Source of the DNA: Plasmodium relictum | Lineage: Eukaryota > Apicomplexa > Aconoidasida > Haemosporida > Plasmodiidae | DNA length: 64,000 bases | Direction of reading: 5' to 3' | NCBI RefSeq assembly: GCF_900005765.1 | Contig: NC_041684.1 | Coordinates: forward strand, 590,889-654,888 | In this document: piece after piece, positions 12,233 to 23,546 of the stretch | Layout of the letters: every line of letters starts with the position of its first letter | How positions within the stretch are numbered: position 1 is the first letter of the stretch | Notes under the pieces: generated by a model | Database searches by the model: none | What the model saw: only the letters and a program-made list of their open reading frames with translations | What the model was told of the DNA's origin: nothing | Made by a program: the position numbers and the translations under genes

Positions 12233-14686
12233 TCATTTTAGAGAAATAATGTTTGGTTCATTTGATTTTATTTCACTATGTAAACTGTGTATTTTACGAT
12301 TTACAGTATTCTTTTTTGAGTATTTTTTCTTTTTATATATAAAGTAACATATAAGTAAACTTAATATAATAGGTATGAAGATACATAAGTATAAAGAATA
12401 AAGTCCCCCATATCCCACTAAGCACATATCACATTTCTTATTATGTTCAAATTTATTATAATTTATTATTTCCTAAAAAAAAAAAAGTAGAAATAATATA
12501 TAAAAGTTAATTTAAAAAAAAAAAAAAGAAAATAAAAATAAAAATAAAATATATTTATGAAAAATATTTGGTTAATTTAATAAAAGTAACAAATAAAAAA
12601 AATAAAATATGTCAATAAATAAACTATAAAAGTAGAAAACAAAAAACATCTATAAATAATTTTGTCCAAAAATCATTTTTTTTTTTTCTTCTTTTTACTC
12701 CTCTTTCAAATAATAAAACAGTTTCAAAATTCTCTTTTGAATTATTCAAAAGTCTTTCAGCAATTCCTTCTGCTTTAATATGATTAGTATCCTCTGCTTT
12801 TTCTATGGCTAAATATAATAGTTTTTTATTCGGTTTTAAAAGATCGAGTATTTTAAAAAGAATATATGTACTAAGACCATGTGAAAAAAATCCATTAAAA
12901 ATTGGAGGTTGTTTCTCTTTGGTAAAAATGCATGATCCTACAATTTTTATTCGATGCTTATTTAATTCTTTGTTAGATAAAAATATATCTCCTGAAAAGA
13001 CAATATTGTAAAATTTTTCTAATAAATCATCATCTTTTATATTAGAATCAACTAATATAATAAGACTCAATGTTATATCATCATTCGCTAATTTTCTTTT
13101 TGTGCTATCTACATTTTGAGAATATAAAAAATCAAATTTTATTTCAGATAAAATTGATGTTGACTTACTGATTTCATGCATGATTATTTTGTATATAATA
13201 TCTGAATCAAAATAGTAGGTTGTTTTTGTATCGGTATTAATTTTATATTGTTTAAATATTTTTATCAATATTATCCCTTCATTAACTTCTAAATCTTTTT
13301 TAAATGTTTCTATTAATGAGTAAAACATATTTTCCATATTATAATTTCTTGATTTAAAAAGTCCATTTTCTGTTTTTATATATATAGGTAATACTTCTAT
13401 GTAATCATAATAATTTAACTCTTCCTCAACTTCAAAAAAATAAAAATTATCAAAAAATTTAAATAAATCATTTATTAATAATTTACCATATTTATTTTTT
13501 AGAATTAGTTCATCATAAAGAGTTAGTCTATTTTCTTCTACTGAAGAGACTAGGCGAAAATTGTCTTTAACTTTTAAAAATACATTTATCTCTTTTTTGT
13601 CTATATCTATTATATTTATATTATGCTCATTAATTAATGAAATAAAAAAATTGAAAAAATTTAACGTTTTTTGTAATGCATAACAAAATTCTCTTATATA
13701 GCCCTTATGGGATATATCTACTCCAAACAAACAAAAAAAAAAAAAACAATAGTTTAATGTGAAATTTAAGATGAAATTAAAAAGGAAAAAAAATAATTAT
13801 ATATGATAAAAAAAAAAAAATTTCTATTTTAAAAAGTTTAAAAAGTTTAAAAAATAATTTAGTATATTTATATATAATTTTTACTCAAATTTTTTTTTAA
13901 CCTAATTTTTCCAATAAGTAAGGAACTATAGTCAAAAATAAACTGACAACTTCAACATCAAAAACGTGTTGAGTACATATATTTAACTTATAATCTACAA
14001 TGTGATTAAATTTAGAATCTGATAATTTTAATTCATTAAAAATATCTGATATTCCTGTTCCGTAATTTCTCATATTTTTTTCTATATCTTCAATCTTATA
14101 AAAAAAAAAGGAAATTATCATAAAAACAAATGAAAATTTTCTTTTTTTTTTTTTTTTTTGTAGTTACAGCTGATATCAAAGAATCAAATAGGTTAAACTC
14201 AAAAAAAATCCACAAATTTTTATTTTCTGTTTGTTTTTTTAGTTCTAATAAATTTTTTTTTATAATAAATATTTCTTTTTGATATTTTTTATCTACATAG
14301 GAATCAAAAACATTTTCTGTTAAAGTACAACTCAAAGCATTATATAAATAAAAAAATGAAAAATTATTAAAATTTTTTGAATCGTTTATCAGATAGGTAT
14401 TTTTTATCATATTTCTTAGTGTATGAGGAGATAGCAAATCACCTTAGAGAAAAAAAAAGACAACCATATGTTTTTAAAAAATATAATTAAATTTTCATAA
14501 ATATGTTTTTTATATTTGTAATGACATGTATATATATATATTAATTATATTTTTATAAGATTTTAAAGAATAATAAAAGAAACAAAAATATTTTTTTTTA
14601 ATACTATTTTACACACTAGTGACAATTTTTTTAAAAAAGAAAATCCATATTAAAACTAAAACATTTATTACATACTTTTCTTTCAT
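12233..14686 (-). CDS. Putative type I membrane protein of unknown function, five exons
   Basis: Predicted exons: 14617-14686, 14168-14442, 13902-14094, 12699-13720, 12233-12472; 599 aa. Exon 1 encodes a start Met and a hydrophobic signal peptide (core VINVLVLIWIFFF). Joins read ...TS-DLLSPHTL..., ...SLISA-IEDIEK... and ...LLEKL-VDISHKG..., all phase-consistent. A long extracytoplasmic part without an obvious domain follows. The last exon has a CDMC motif, a membrane helix (LYLCIFIPIILSLLICYFIY) and a basic cytoplasmic tail. The donor of exon 4 is ambiguous: GTAAAA at 12698 (chosen), or a weaker GTTTTT downstream that would add 18 residues. The topology suggests an ER or surface type I protein. 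No family recognised. Confidence 0.7.
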
Positions 14687-15060
14687 ATTCTATAATAAAA
14701 AAATTTTATTTCAAAATATTACACAAAATATATATCTTAAATTTTTAAAACTTAAAAACATTTTAAATGTAGAACAAATCTATGTAATATCATTTATAAA
14801 AAAAAAAACCAAAATATAAAGTGTTGTATCACATTAATAAAAATTTTTTTTTTTTAATTTTACGATAAGAGAAAAAAAAAGGGAAAAAAAAATGTTGCAT
14901 GTATTTTTATTATGTAAAATAATTCATAAAGAATAAAAAAACTTCATAAAAGCTTCCTCAACATATAATAAAGGAATTTATATTAGTAAAAGAAAAATTA
15001 TATATATAATATACACATTATATTGATAATTAAATTTTTTTTAATATAATATTAATAAAT
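14687..15060. other. Intergenic spacer upstream of the type I membrane protein
   Basis: Poly-A/poly-T rich. Contains no exon I can support. Confidence 0.6.
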
Positions 15061-15279
15061 TTAATTAAAAATAGGAGGCAAACACATCCAGACCTGTTGT
15101 TTCTTAAGAGAAAGCAAATATATTGAGGCATTTATTTTTAACTATTTATTATCATCTATTAAAAAGATAGTTGATATATCTAAGTATATTTTTTTATTTT
15201 CATAATTTACACATCTTATTGTTTTTTCTTTTACTATAGGAATAAAAAAACTGGAAAAAATGGATATAGAAAAAATCAT
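15061..15279 (-). CDS. Candidate tiny spliced gene (49 aa) or non-coding RNA
   Basis: A less A+T-rich island in a spacer. On the minus strand an ATG at 15279 opens a frame of 45 codons, ending in TAG at 15142-15144. The same frame then continues 26 more codons (NASIYLLSLKKQQVWMCLPP...) to TAA at 15061. The TAG is also a legal splice acceptor. A GTAAAT donor at 15210 would remove a 69-base, phase-0 intron and give 49 residues: a hydrophobic N-terminus and the QQVWMCLPPIF tail. No family recognised. The island could instead be a structured RNA, because all evidence is composition and an open frame. Confidence 0.3.
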
Positions 15280-15457
15280 ATGTAAAAATTAAGTACTAAT
15301 TTAAAATGTGAATCATATACATATATCTATATATATATATAATATATTAATCACATTGACATATAAATGTATTATACAAATTTCATTAAAAAAATATATA
15401 TAAATTTTAGAAAAAATAAACAAAAATTTATTCTTATTCATTTTTTTTTTTTTCTTA
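15280..15457. other. Spacer 3' of the RimM-like gene
   Basis: Short A/T spacer with an (AT)n run near 15330; nothing else seen. Confidence 0.6.
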
Positions 15458-17275
15458 CTATTCCACGTTTTTTATTTTTTCTACATCGGTTTGTGTTACT
15501 TCATAAATTTTTTCTTTTTGATTATTGATTTCAAATGAATTATCTAATAGCTCTTTATCACTATTAAAATGAGAATTTTCATGTACACTTGCTTCTTTTA
15601 AGTTATCAAAAACATAATCACAATAATCACATTTGTATATTTTTTTATAAGAACAGCCTTCTATATTATCTAAAGTATCATAATTATTTTTGCTCCCTTT
15701 TTTTAATTTATTTAAATTATTTTCATCATGCTCATAAATATTAAAATTATTTTTATTTATTAATACATTAATAGGCTCCCAGTTTTTTATAGAAGAATTA
15801 TTTTCAGAATTGGAATCATTATTTGATTTGGCTACATTTATGATGTTAAAAACTTTTTTTAAAGATATATTTTTATTTAATTCTATTTTAATAAGATCAT
15901 CTGATATTTCCTGTATAGATCTACTATTTATGTAATCATATTTCGATACAAAACTGAAAACTTTCCCTATTGACGTATTAGTAAAATCATTAAAAATATA
16001 AATATCAAAATTTAGTAAATCTGTTGATATATACTTATTTTCACCAATTTCAGGAAATGTTCTTTTATCATCACAAATTAAGCAACTTTTCAATTTTAAT
16101 GCATCAGTTCTAGTATCTATACCTTCAAATTTAATATAAAGAAAATTTATTTTTAATGATTCTTTCACATTTATTATTTTAATTGGTAAAGGACAAGGAT
16201 AATTATTCATAAAAAGATATCGGTAACAATTATTTTTAAATCTAATATCATTAAACGTAGTAAAACTAATTACTTTAACATAACCTAATAAGCCAAAAAC
16301 ACCAACAATTTCTCCTATAACAGTAAATTCATTCATAAAGGATATTTTATTATTGCTATTATTATTTTTTTTTTCATTCATTGGATTAATTGAATCCGAA
16401 ATATAATTTATTTTCATATCATTGACATTTATTTTATTCATTAAATCTAAATCATTACTTCTATTATGGTCAGAAAAATAATTTCTTATCAATAGAGTAG
16501 ACAAACTAATATTTTCATTTTCCATATTTTTTTTTAAGTTATTCTTCAGTAAATCATCCTTTGATTCTGTATACGAGTCATTATATTCATCATTAAAAAA
16601 ATCATTAGATATAAAATTTTCTTTTTTTTTTGTAAATATATCATTTTTTTTTTCTTTCAAGAATCCAGCCTTAGAATATTTACTTCTTTTATAGTATTTT
16701 GTATCCGTTAAAAAAGATCTAGCTAAATTTATTTGTTCTTCATCTTTTTTTATGTCTTTTTTTTCTTTTCCGTTTCCTACATAATTTTCTTTTTTATCTT
16801 TATCTTTTTTTAAAATATCTAAATTGTTTTTATTTTCTACACCTTCTAATAGTTTGTTTTTATCGTTATCAAAAGCGAATATTTTGTTTTTTATCGTGGA
16901 TTTATATAAAGAAAATTTAATTTTTATATTTTTGGCTTTATTTTTATAAAATGGAATTCTGCTTTTTTTTTTTTTGTCATTTATGTAACTTTCAAAATTA
17001 AAGAAAAGGATATTTTTTTTTATACATGAGCTTTTAGAGTATTTATTAAAGAATATATATTTTTGTCTAAATAAATTTTTATAGAAAAATATATTTAAAT
17101 TATTTGTAATATTTCTTTTAATTTTATACGTATTATTTAAAAAAAAAAAACATTTTTTTAAAGATATGTCTTTTTGATCTTTAGACCATTTTAAGCTAAG
17201 AATAAAACTTCTAAATAGTGTTGGAAGTATCAAAACCAATAATAGCTTTTTTAATATTACTAAGCATTTTGTCAT
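15458..17275 (-). CDS. RimM-like 16S rRNA processing factor, organelle-targeted, with C2H2 zinc finger
   Basis: Single exon, 605 aa. Starts with a hydrophobic signal-anchor-like stretch (LVILKKLLLVLILPTLF) followed by a long, basic, Asn/Lys-rich extension, as in apicoplast bipartite leaders. From residue ~316 it reads FTVIGEIVGVFGLLGYVKV, the RimM N-terminal barrel signature, and continues through a PRC-barrel-like part to ~490. Bacterial RimM (about 180 aa) binds ribosomal protein S19 and aids maturation of the small-subunit head; the same role on the apicoplast or mitochondrial ribosome is inferred. After ~residue 545 there is a C2H2 finger: C549, C552, H565, H569 (KCDYCDY...VHENSH). I do not know this finger from RimM proteins. 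The gene stands alone on this strand, with a 2.3 kb upstream spacer. Confidence 0.82.
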   Translation of the reverse strand: MTKCLVILKKLLLVLILPTLFRSFILSLKWSKDQKDISLKKCFFFLNNTYKIKRNITNNLNIFFYKNLFRQKYIFFNKYSKSSCIKKNILFFNFESYINDKKKKSRIPFYKNKAKNIKIKFSLYKSTIKNKIFAFDNDKNKLLEGVENKNNLDILKKDKDKKENYVGNGKEKKDIKKDEEQINLARSFLTDTKYYKRSKYSKAGFLKEKKNDIFTKKKENFISNDFFNDEYNDSYTESKDDLLKNNLKKNMENENISLSTLLIRNYFSDHNRSNDLDLMNKINVNDMKINYISDSINPMNEKKNNNSNNKISFMNEFTVIGEIVGVFGLLGYVKVISFTTFNDIRFKNNCYRYLFMNNYPCPLPIKIINVKESLKINFLYIKFEGIDTRTDALKLKSCLICDDKRTFPEIGENKYISTDLLNFDIYIFNDFTNTSIGKVFSFVSKYDYINSRSIQEISDDLIKIELNKNISLKKVFNIINVAKSNNDSNSENNSSIKNWEPINVLINKNNFNIYEHDENNLNKLKKGSKNNYDTLDNIEGCSYKKIYKCDYCDYVFDNLKEASVHENSHFNSDKELLDNSFEINNQKEKIYEVTQTDVEKIKNVE

Positions 17276-19583
17276 TTACACAATTTTTTGTAAAAAAAAA
17301 AAAAAAAATTCTTATATTTATAACAAGAGGGAAAGAATAAAAATTTTAATTATCTATAATTGAGCATTTCAGAATTTAAAAAAAAAGAAAAAAATTATTA
17401 ATGTATTTATATAGTTTTAATTTATTTATTGATATTCTACATTATTGCATTTTTTGAAAAAGAGAACATATATATATATATATATATATATATTTTATAA
17501 TATTTTAATCAGGCTATTTCATATATGCATATAAAAATATATATATTAACAACCTTATGTAATTAACCATTAAAAATATAAATAATAATATTATATATAT
17601 TTATTTTGTCATATAAGCATAATGGAAACAACAGGACTTTTGTATTATTATTATTATAAATAAAAAAAAAATAAATAAAATAAAAGTTCTATCTTATTTT
17701 TCTTTTGTTCTTATAATTTTAAAAAATGAAACATGAAATAAATTACTTCATTATAACTTCATTCTTCTCTCTGCTTTCTTATAATGTATTTCTATTTTAA
17801 ATACAATATTTTAAACGATAAAAACGTTTATAAAATATTTTTTTTTTTTAAATTGAAAAACTTAAAAAAAAAAAGAAAATGGGAAGGAATTATAATTTAG
17901 CAATTAAAAAATATTTGATATAAAAAAAAAAAAAAATTGAGATAAATTATAAAAGATAAAAATGATTGAATCAGTACTGAGTTTTGTAAGGAAATAGAAA
18001 AAGAAAAAAATATATATATGTATTAGCCAAATGCTAAAGAATTACAAATTATATTTCAAGTCAATTCATTATATATATGTATCAATAATTTTACTGATTA
18101 TGAAGAATGCCTTATTACAATTTTAAAAAAAATTATCTTAGTTAATTCATGAAATCATGCACATTCCGTTCTATATCCTTTAAAATAATATAATATTTTT
18201 TCAGTTTATTTTTTCTTTTTTTTCTTTAGCACACGAATAGAATATAAGCTTATAAGGAAAAATGTGAAAAAAAAAAAAAATCTATATAGCCCTTATATTT
18301 TAACTAAAAATTTTATTTTATATAACAATTTTATTTAACGTATAACTTTTTTTAGTTTTAGGAAATATTTTTAAAATGATATATTTTAAGCAATTGTGCA
18401 AAAATTACTTAATTTCTCAGGAATATATAAAAGTTCATATTAAGAAATTTGAGAGATATTTTGGTATTTTTTATATTTTACCATGATGACTTTTATCTTT
18501 GTGCATCTGTCTGTGTGTAAAAAAAAAAAAAAAATACAACCTTGCTTAATCGCATAAAAAAAAATTATATCAAAAAAAAAAAAAAAAAAAAAAAATATAG
18601 CATATACTGTATATATATATGTGCAAAATTTTATATCTTTCATATATCAAAAATATAATTAAATTTTTTAAAAATATGTATGATTATATTTTTATTTCCA
18701 TGCAATTTTATATTCGTTTTGAATTTAATGTTTTGTTCTTATGTGAAATATTATAATTATTTTTATGTTTAATAAAATTATTATAAAAAAATAAATGTAG
18801 AAAATTCTAAAATATTATAATTTAAAATAATAATAAAAAAAAAGGAATAAAAATTAAATTTATATATCTTATTTTACAGAATTTAATTTTAATTATTATG
18901 TATAAACATTAATATTCGAATTCTTTGTTATTGTTTTATTGTAATTGTTATTTCTATTATATTTTTTTTTTTTTTTACGTTCAAGTTTCTTATTTTTTTA
19001 TTAATCTATTTTAACTTTTTTTCTTTTTTTTTAAATTGTAGCTCAATTGAATTGTGCATACAAAAGCAAAAAAAAAAAAAAAAAATAAAAATATAAAGTA
19101 ACATCTACGTAAAACATGCTTAAATGCTATTTAACATAAATACATTATATTATTTACTTCTTTCGTTTTTTTTTTTTTTTTATTATCATTTGTTTAATTG
19201 TAAAAATTTGATATATTTAATTATATAATTTAAATAGAGAGTGAACAAATTAGTAATTTTTTTTTTTGTCATTTTTTTTTTTTATTAAGGTTAAGATTAT
19301 TTATTCATTGAAAATTTACTTTAGTTTTTTTACTATTTATAATAACTTTTTTTTTTTTAATTTAATCTTATTTAATTTTAATTTTTATTTTAGCTTTTAT
19401 TTTTTTTTTTTTTTTCAATTTTTTTAATTTATTTAAATATTTATTATAATTAATATATAATATAGTTTATATGAATCTATATATATATATGTATAATTTT
19501 TTTTATTAGAACAATTTAATTTTTCTTTTAATATATACACATACATATTTATATATGTTTTTTTTTTTTTTTTTTGACAAAAA
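17276..19583. other. Divergent intergenic region
   Basis: 2.3 kb between the RimM-like gene (left) and DCP1 (right), so it must contain both promoters. Many poly-A/poly-T tracts and AT runs (17470-17495 and others). A slightly less A+T-rich patch at ~18150-18180 showed no box C/D or tRNA features by eye. Nothing supported. Confidence 0.65.
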
Positions 19584-22058
19584 ATGAAAAAGAAAAATAA
19601 TATTTCCACAAATTACGGAAAACTAAAAGGTCGTTTTAATCGTTATGATATGAACGGTTCTTATAATTTTAATGAGAATAAAAAAGGTATAGGAAATAAT
19701 TTGGTTAATGATTTGAAAAATTATAGAAATGAAGAAAATTATAATCATAATAATAGTATTAATTCTTTAATTGGGCATACTAATGCGAATGTAAATTACA
19801 ATAATGGAAATAATAATTATTATTCACATAATTATAAATATAATAAGAATTCTTATCCTTATGATTATAATTCATATCATCCAAAGAAAATATATGAATA
19901 CAAAGAAAAATTCAAAAATTCTAATCATAATAATAATGCATATAACAATAATACTATATTAGAAAATAGAAATAATATGTCTACTTTAAATTCATCAAAT
20001 ATATCGAATAAAATAAATAAAGAAAGCGATGGTAAGAAAAGTGAAGGAGCTAATGATGATTCTGAGGATGAAAATAATAAAAGCAATGATGATGAAAATA
20101 TAAATGAGGAAGTGAGTTTATTAAGAGAAAAAATATGCTTTAAAATGTTAAAAAGTATTGATATATATATAACTGAAATAATTATGAAATCGTGCTTTGT
20201 AACTGTATATAAAATGAAAGAAGATGAATTAAAATGGACGAGAGCAGATATTGAAGGATTTTTATATATTGTAAGAAGATCAGTTACTCCTTTTTATAGA
20301 TTAATAATTACAAATAAAAAAAATGAAAAACATTTGTTACAAGATATAAATGCAAATATTAATTTATCAACAGATCAAAATTATATTTTTTATAGAATTT
20401 TCAATGAAGAAAATAATACCAAAAGCATTTATAGTCTTTGGTTCTACAGTACTGAAGAAAAAGAAAAAATTTACAAAATGTTAGAAGAATTAGTTGAAAA
20501 AGCTTGTCAAGAAAAAAATTATTTAGATAACAATAGCAAAAGTAGCAGTAGTAATTATAATAAAAATGTAAATTTTATATTTACTAAAAATAACAATATG
20601 AATGATAACATGACTGTGGTAACAAAAACAGAAGAAAATTTAAAAAACCTAAATAATTTTTATAGTAAAAAGGAGGATAATAAAATAAATAAATCTAAGG
20701 ATATAGAAAATAATATCAATAATAATGTTAATAATTCTTTAATTTTAAAAAATACACAGAGTGAAGAAAATTCTGATAATGTTTTAAAAAAGAGTAAGTC
20801 AAATAATAATTATGCTTCTATTAAATCAAACAGTACCAGTGATAATAAAAATGAAAACAATTTCGATTTAGCTCATATTGTGAATGATATAGATTATATG
20901 AGAACAAATAAAAACAATGATAATATTATATATGATAATTATACGAAATGTTATTACAACAAAAACAATAGTATTAATGGTAATGTTACAACTAATAAAA
21001 ATATAAATGGTGACATAGGTGATTTAAATAGTCATAATATATCTAATAAAAAAACAACATATTGTAATAAGAATACAGTCGATTACAGCGATAAAGCTGG
21101 AAGAAAACTTCTTTATTTGATTAAAGGTTTATCAACAGAATATGAAAAAGAAAATGAAAATAAGAAATTACCGTGTGATGAATATGTTGATAATGAAAAT
21201 AGTGATACACTGAATATTAATAAAAATAAAATTGAAGAAAGAGGCTTACATCTTCAGAATGAAATAAATGCAAAAAAAGGAGGCGAAGCTATTATGAGCT
21301 TATTAGGTTTAAATAAGAATAATGAATTGAAGGACGATGAAAAAAAAAAAAAAAAAAAAGGGAAAAATGCGAATGGTAGTATTAATAATAATAACAATAT
21401 TATAATAAATTCTAATTTAAAAAAAAATGAAAGACAAATTTTATTAAATAATAAGGACAATTCAAATAGTAAATTATATAAATATTATAAAAATAATTAT
21501 GATAGCAGTGAAGAGATGTCAGTGAGTAATAAAGAGGACACAAAAAGTAAGGAATTATTAAATAAAAACTCATTTGAAAATTATAAAGACAAAGACAAAG
21601 AAAAATTAAATAATTGTGAAGATGAACAAATAACTTCCTTATTAGATATCATTAAATTAAAATCAGATAAAATAAGTATGAATAACAATAATAATAATAA
21701 TAATAATTCAGAAAATGATATATTAAATTCATATAATACCGATTCGTATAATGTTTTGTTAAAGATGCAGAATAAAATAGAAAGTGATGATAAAAAAATA
21801 ATTAACATATTAGATAGTAAAAAAAATATTAAAAAAGATAATTATACAAATTCTTTGGATAATAAAGATCAAATGAAATATAATAATAATACTTATGATG
21901 GTCATAATAACAATAAGTTTAACGATGTAGATTATAAAAATAAAAGTATAACATTAAATCGGAATGTCATACGTAATATAATTAAAGAAACATTACAATC
22001 AGATGAATTTGTTGATTTATTGTGGAAAAAATTAACAATGAACACAAATTTTATATAA
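19584..22058 (+). CDS. DCP1: mRNA-decapping enzyme subunit 1 (DCP1)
   Basis: Single exon, 824 aa, much longer than the typical 230-580 aa because of Asn/Lys-rich inserts. Residues ~177-309 form the DCP1 EVH1-like domain: LREKICFKMLKSIDIYI opens it, followed by W-x-R-x-DIEGFLYIVRR, then TPFYRLIITN and SLWFYSTEEKEKIYKML. These match the positions of the conserved WxxxxIEGxLFxYxR, P-x-Y and WFY signatures. The last ~30 residues (IIKETLQSDEFVDLLWKKL) resemble the DCP1 C-terminal trimerisation helix. DCP1 activates DCP2 for 5' cap removal in cytoplasmic mRNA decay. Everything between is low complexity. Confidence 0.85.
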   Translation: MKKKNNISTNYGKLKGRFNRYDMNGSYNFNENKKGIGNNLVNDLKNYRNEENYNHNNSINSLIGHTNANVNYNNGNNNYYSHNYKYNKNSYPYDYNSYHPKKIYEYKEKFKNSNHNNNAYNNNTILENRNNMSTLNSSNISNKINKESDGKKSEGANDDSEDENNKSNDDENINEEVSLLREKICFKMLKSIDIYITEIIMKSCFVTVYKMKEDELKWTRADIEGFLYIVRRSVTPFYRLIITNKKNEKHLLQDINANINLSTDQNYIFYRIFNEENNTKSIYSLWFYSTEEKEKIYKMLEELVEKACQEKNYLDNNSKSSSSNYNKNVNFIFTKNNNMNDNMTVVTKTEENLKNLNNFYSKKEDNKINKSKDIENNINNNVNNSLILKNTQSEENSDNVLKKSKSNNNYASIKSNSTSDNKNENNFDLAHIVNDIDYMRTNKNNDNIIYDNYTKCYYNKNNSINGNVTTNKNINGDIGDLNSHNISNKKTTYCNKNTVDYSDKAGRKLLYLIKGLSTEYEKENENKKLPCDEYVDNENSDTLNINKNKIEERGLHLQNEINAKKGGEAIMSLLGLNKNNELKDDEKKKKKKGKNANGSINNNNNIIINSNLKKNERQILLNNKDNSNSKLYKYYKNNYDSSEEMSVSNKEDTKSKELLNKNSFENYKDKDKEKLNNCEDEQITSLLDIIKLKSDKISMNNNNNNNNNSENDILNSYNTDSYNVLLKMQNKIESDDKKIINILDSKKNIKKDNYTNSLDNKDQMKYNNNTYDGHNNNKFNDVDYKNKSITLNRNVIRNIIKETLQSDEFVDLLWKKLTMNTNFI

Positions 22059-23546
22059 TTTTTTTTTTTTTTTAAATTATCAATTTATAAAAGATAATTT
22101 TATTCTATTTTTATAATTGTATATATAAATTAATTATTTATTTTCTTATTTTATTTTTTTTTTAATTTTTACTATGTGTAAATTTATACTTATTATATCT
22201 TTATTTCTATATATATTACAGAAATATATATATATATATATACTCACTTTTTAAGTTAATACAAGCACATAAATTATTTTTATTTTATTTTTATTTTTTA
22301 TTATTATTATTTTCTTCTTATATATATATGTATTCTTAAATTTTTCGTTAAAATGTTTTATTATATATATAATTGTATATCAAAAATGGTTTAAGTAAAG
22401 CATTATAAAAATAAAAAATAAAATAATATTTTACATATTCATATTTTTTTTTTTTTTTTATGATTTTTGAAAATATATTTATGTTTATATATATTTATAT
22501 TTTTATGTTTTTGTTAAGAATATTTTAATTTTTATGTCTAACCGAATATACTCAAAAGGTGATTTATTCCCCATTATGTTTTTTTTTTTTTATTTATTCA
22601 TACTTTTTTTCTTTATTATACTATAATAAATTAAATAAGAAAGAAGAAAAGTAATTTATGATAAAAATAATGAAAAAAAAAAAAATCAGTAAAAATTTTA
22701 TCATTTCATTTATTAACAAGCTTTTTTATTAAAACTTTTTTTTTTTTTAAATTTGTTTTTTTTTTTTTTAAGTTATTGAGTATTTTTGAATAATTTTAAG
22801 TTATATATATATATTCATATATATATCTTTTTTTATTATTAAATTCCATGAAATGTAATATTATTGTTTTACATAATTTTATACTAATAAAGGAAATTAA
22901 CTATTGTAATTATTATTTTATTAATCTTTTATATTTTATTTTATATGATAGAAGTGATACTCTTAATTTAACTATGTTTTAAAAATAAATATGAAAATAA
23001 ATATATAATTATGAATATTCATTAACAAAACAGGCCATATATTAATAAAAAAATTTTATATCTATAAATAATAATAATAAATCTCATAAAGATAAGAATG
23101 AACTGTTTAATAATTTCGTAATTAGAAATTTTTTTTTTTTTTAATTTAAAAGCAATGCTTTAAATCTAAATATATTTTTACCATTTGATGAAATACTATA
23201 AAAGTTATATTGTATCAAATTTTTTAAGTATTTTAAATATAGTTTGGATATTTATAAGTATTTTAATTTTATTCTTGTAAAAATAAAATAGTGGGAATGA
23301 AATATTTTTTTTTTTTTTCATTAAAATATATTATGCCTCACATAGTTTTTATTTTCAGGTAATTTTATTATAATTAAATATTTAAGAAATATGTAAGAGG
23401 TTTATTTTTAATTTAAAAGTGAATTTTTTAAATTAATAAATTATAAAATAACTACAAGTCTAAAAAAATAAAAAAATTATTAAAATCTAAAAAAGAATTA
23501 AAAAAAAAATGATTACAAATACATTCAAAGTTTATATAAGTCTATT
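22059..23546. other. Convergent intergenic spacer
   Basis: 1.5 kb between DCP1 and a minus-strand gene. A+T homopolymers with one tiny less A+T-rich patch at 22540-22580. Nothing supported. Confidence 0.65.

Noticed and set aside
18440-18643. Open frame on the minus strand in the divergent spacer
   Set aside because: Dominated by poly-Phe from poly-A tracts; no splice context or recognisable segment.
22500-22572. Short minus-strand frame beginning MGNKSPFEYIRLD
   Set aside because: About 23 codons, no second exon or conserved neighbour found; base patch only slightly less A+T-rich.
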